This document shows positions 23,524 to 25,386 of a DNA stretch of 25,386 nt, piece after piece; within the stretch, counting starts at the first letter, position 1, and the number at the start of each line of letters is the position of its first letter. This stretch comes from a virus. The translations under genes were made by a program, and so were the position numbers. The notes under the pieces are model-generated. The model did no database searches. It was given only the letters and a program-made list of their open reading frames with translations, and had not been told where the DNA came from. Where the stretch lies: positions 1-25,386 of IMG/VR virus record IMGVR_UViG_3300022187_000217. The stretch is one strand, 5' to 3'.

Positions 23524-23805
23524 CTACTCTTGATTAGAGTTTAAGTCCTCGAATTGACCATCGTCTTTCATGGTACTTGTTACTCGGATCGCTCTCCAAG
23601 GAGTTTCGTGTCGCTTGTCCTCGTAGTTTGGGATGCAATGTGCCACGACGATATCTCCCAGGTCCAGGTTTAATTTGTTGACCAATCGATTGTTGAAGAA
23701 CACGACGTCGCCTTGTTCGTTCTGACCGAAGGCACTGTTCGTGTAAGTTAGATCCTCAATGATTACATTGAAAGGTGTAGTATTGAATGCATTATTTAAA
23801 GTCAT
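23524..23805 (-). CDS. Small early-region protein, 93 aa, possibly OB-like
   Basis: The middle of the protein is a run of probable beta strands (GDVVFFNNRLVNKLNLDLGDIVVAH, broken by a turn) followed by a conserved-looking CIPNYEDKRHETPWRAIRV. The pattern of an early strand, xFxxxRLV, LxLGDxVxAxxxPN and a closing PWRAIRV looks like a small five-strand barrel of the cold-shock / OB type. That suggests nucleic-acid binding, but I cannot name a family. The ribosome site is AGGAAA 6 nt upstream. It lies between a HTH protein and the RHH regulator, all transcribed leftward. Confidence 0.7.
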   Translation of the reverse strand: MTLNNAFNTTPFNVIIEDLTYTNSAFGQNEQGDVVFFNNRLVNKLNLDLGDIVVAHCIPNYEDKRHETPWRAIRVTSTMKDDGQFEDLNSNQE

Positions 23806-23824
23806 ATTTGTTTTCCTATTTAAT

Positions 23825-24181
23825 TTAAGTTCGCGGCAAGCCGTAGCGTTTCTTGATGTAGCTCACAGAGTGGCGCGAGGTTCTAAGTTCTTCCGACATC
23901 TCTTGCAAAGTCATGTCAGTTGTCAGCATCATGTTGTTAATCAGTGTTGCGGACTTCGATAAGGGACGATCTTTCGGATCGATGCCATCCAACGTGGTTG
24001 AAGGCACTTGATCTGTGCGAATGCGTGTACTTGTTCCGCGCTTCGCATTGTCCAACGCCCTTCGTGTCATGGGCGATGGTCCCCGAGCCAAAGGGTTTGC
24101 TTTGCGGTCGATTATATTCTGCCTGTCCCAAGCTTCTTTATAAATGTCTTGGTACTTCTCGATTTTTTCCTGATCGTCCAT
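23825..24181 (-). CDS. Small helix-turn-helix protein, 118 aa
   Basis: The C-terminal ~30 residues (MTLQEMSEELRTSRHSVSYI, then KKRYGLPR) form a clear HTH: a first helix TLQEMSEEL, a turn, and a recognition helix SRHSVSYIKKRYG. The N-terminal part is charged and includes a basic, Pro-rich linker (NPLARGPSPMTRR). It is probably a transcription or replication regulator of the phage early region. It shares one base with the stop of the upstream gene (TGATG), so it is translated with it. Confidence 0.72.
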   Translation of the reverse strand: MDDQEKIEKYQDIYKEAWDRQNIIDRKANPLARGPSPMTRRALDNAKRGTSTRIRTDQVPSTTLDGIDPKDRPLSKSATLINNMMLTTDMTLQEMSEELRTSRHSVSYIKKRYGLPRT

Positions 24182-24567
24182 CAGTGATGTGTCCTTTCTT
24201 CGGGTTTACTTACCATGCGTTGAGTAATCTCCTGGAGCAGACAAAATAATCCTGCCATCTCTTCGGGTGAGTTGGCATAGACCGAGCCAATTGTCATTAA
24301 GGCAGCGGGCACTTCCTCGTCGGTTAAGTTGTCAGGCAGAACTCGACAGATGTTAGTTATCAATGCAGATTTTTCTTTGTCCGCGTGAGTATCCACTCGA
24401 GCCTGTTCTTCAAACCTACTATCGACAACCAAAGTAATCGTCCAATCCATGACGTCATCTCGAGCATCGAGGTCAGCCTTCCAAGACTGAACCTCCTTCC
24501 ATGTCTCAAACTTCCTGACCATATCGTGCGGCAGAGATCGTTCCCTGCTCCATGTTACTTGGTACAT
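24181..24567 (-). CDS. Unrecognised early-region protein, 128 aa
   Basis: The N-terminal half looks alpha/beta (MYQVTWSRERSLPHDMV, then WKEVQSWKADL and MDWTITLVVDSRF), followed by an acidic helical half (DEEVPAALMTIGSVYANSPEEMAGLFCLLQEITQRM). No catalytic or binding motif is recognised. A GGGGGG ribosome-like site lies 8 nt upstream, inside the previous gene, which overlaps it by 13 nt. Placement among short leftward genes suggests an early host-takeover or regulatory protein, but that is only positional. Confidence 0.65.
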   Translation of the reverse strand: MYQVTWSRERSLPHDMVRKFETWKEVQSWKADLDARDDVMDWTITLVVDSRFEEQARVDTHADKEKSALITNICRVLPDNLTDEEVPAALMTIGSVYANSPEEMAGLFCLLQEITQRMVSKPEERTHH

Positions 24568-24782
24568 TGATATGCCCCCCTACAATCTAAATCGATAGTC
24601 ATACTCAATCGCCAATAATCTCCATCCGACAGGTGAACAGCCATTTTATCTGCCAAATTCCAAGCATTATCTATAAACTCAGGAGGATCAATCCACTCGA
24701 CATAATGCTCGTCGCTCACAGTGGTTGTAGCCATTAGCTTATTGTTTGGGCTAAATAATTTAATCTTTGCGGTCATACTCAT
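24555..24782 (-). CDS. Unrecognised early-region protein, 75 aa
   Basis: The protein begins with beta-like segments (MSMTAKIKLFSPNNKLMATT) and continues with an acidic, aromatic middle (HYVEWIDPPEFIDNAWNLADK) and a closing strand (WRLSMTIDLDCRG). It could be a small alpha/beta domain; no family is recognised. Its start is 2 nt after the preceding stop (TGAACATG), with a GGAGG just upstream, and its end overlaps the next gene by 13 nt. Confidence 0.6.
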   Translation of the reverse strand: MSMTAKIKLFSPNNKLMATTTVSDEHYVEWIDPPEFIDNAWNLADKMAVHLSDGDYWRLSMTIDLDCRGAYQCTK

Positions 24783-24784
24783 GT

Positions 24785-24982
24785 TCAGTATTTCCCTCCT
24801 GTTACATCGTATTGAAGACCTTTGATCACAGCTATTCTGCGTGAGAACGTTGCCATCTCATCCCAATCGTTGACAGTCAACGAACTGCGGCTCTTCTGAG
24901 CATGTTCATCGAACAGTTCTTGTTGCATCTCGAGCAGGTGATCCAGTGCTATTTGCACCACGTTTATTTCTTCTTTATTCAT
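24785..24982 (-). CDS. Unrecognised helical protein, 65 aa
   Basis: The product is predicted to be two helices (KEEINVVQIALDHLLEMQQE and WDEMATFSRRIAVIKGLQYD), which could form a hairpin dimer. It has no recognised motif. The start overlaps the stop of the preceding gene by ATGA (24979-24982), so the pair is translated together. Confidence 0.6.
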   Translation of the reverse strand: MNKEEINVVQIALDHLLEMQQELFDEHAQKSRSSLTVNDWDEMATFSRRIAVIKGLQYDVTGGKY

Positions 24983-25173
24983 GATTGTTTCCTTTTTTGA
25001 ATTAAGCTTTTAAGTCCTTGTTCAAACCCACGTTGAAAGTCACTATCCGCAGGGTCTAAAACAAATGTCATCAACGAACTCTCTACACAGTAGAGTTCGC
25101 CAGATGCATATTCTTCTTTCGCGCACTGATATCCCTCTAAGAAATCAGAACGTAATGGTATTATATTTCCCAT
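24979..25173 (-). CDS. Unrecognised early-region protein, 64 aa
   Basis: It begins MGNIIPLRSDFLEGYQ, followed by helical KEEYASGELYCVESS and FQRGFEQGLKSLIQKRKQ; the (F/Y)xxG(F/Y)xxG pattern near both ends recurs in very small phage proteins. The start lies 1 nt after the upstream stop (TAATATG). No function is recognised. Confidence 0.6.
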   Translation of the reverse strand: MGNIIPLRSDFLEGYQCAKEEYASGELYCVESSLMTFVLDPADSDFQRGFEQGLKSLIQKRKQS

Positions 25174-25174
25174 A

Positions 25175-25386
25175 TTAAAACGGCCTTAATTTAGGCAGAG
25201 GACTTGTCATAGTTGTAGACTTCTCTGCGGTTTCTAGGCATTGCGCCATGCTATCAGGGTAATGCGCGAAGATCGTCGGATAGAAATCATCCATCACATC
25301 GCCGCATATTTCCATGGAAGGCAGAAGGATGCTCGAGATCATCGGCTCTCGGTCATCGGTTCCTGCATGATAAGTTAGTAAAAGAA
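25175..25386 (-). CDS. Partial unrecognised protein running off the right edge
   Basis: On the minus strand one frame is open from the window edge (25384) to a TAA at 25177-25175, giving 69 visible residues; the other two frames stop within 35 bases of the edge. Visible residues include MISSILLPSMEICGDVMDDF and FAHYPDSMAQCLETAEKS, which look like real helical coding sequence. The next gene starts 1 nt after its stop, as elsewhere in this operon. The true start is probably outside the window; an internal ATG is possible. Confidence 0.6.
   Translation of the reverse strand, partial: LLLTYHAGTDDREPMISSILLPSMEICGDVMDDFYPTIFAHYPDSMAQCLETAEKSTTMTSPLPKLRPF

Overview
The window is an interior piece of a double-stranded DNA phage genome, most likely a short-tailed (podovirus-type) phage of a marine bacterium. 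The evidence is tight packing with 1-4 nt stop/start overlaps, fibre and internal virion proteins in one block, and a self-contained replication set: archaeo-eukaryotic-type primase, family A polymerase with proofreading, SF1 and SF2 helicases and an SSB-like protein. The gene style recalls uncultured marine phages and the HMO-2011-type group, but that placement is from memory of family features, not from a search. Terminase, portal and major capsid genes are not in the window.

Layout. (1) Positions 1-13103, plus strand: late structural genes. They are a truncated tail fibre with 17-residue repeats and a C-terminal S74 self-cleaving chaperone, two small proteins, a second fibre-like protein, a 56-residue protein, a P22 gp10-like stabilisation protein, a 94-residue protein, a zinc-ribbon protein, and four putative internal or ejection proteins, the last 1389 residues long. 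(2) Positions 13097-21447, minus strand: replication operon. In transcription order it holds a coiled-coil protein, the SSB-like protein, an intrinsic terminator, primase, an AlpA-like HTH protein, a UvrD-like helicase, a DUF6378 protein, a 35-residue microprotein, DNA polymerase, a cytosine methyltransferase and a 69-residue protein. It converges on the structural operon with a 7-bp overlap. (3) Positions 21525-23206, plus strand: a two-gene island with an SNF2-like helicase and an 80-residue protein. (4) Positions 23197-25386, minus strand: a run of small, probably early genes. It ends in a 56-residue ribbon-helix-helix candidate with its own promoter, then a promoter-hairpin-terminator unit that could make a small RNA of about 90 nt.

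Working together. The right-hand small genes and regulators probably act early. The replication operon then copies the genome; the SSB-like gene lies before a terminator, so it is probably made in excess over the primase, helicase and polymerase. The methyltransferase probably protects phage DNA. The rightward structural operon supplies the tail, fibres and DNA-ejection proteins.

The most unusual items are the candidate small RNA unit at 23197-23320, the 35-residue gene coupled on both sides by ATGA overlaps just before the polymerase, the primase with an SSB-like C-terminal tail, and the leucine at the position equivalent to E. coli Phe762 in the polymerase. No integrase, reverse transcriptase, CRISPR array, insertion sequence or tRNA was recognised.
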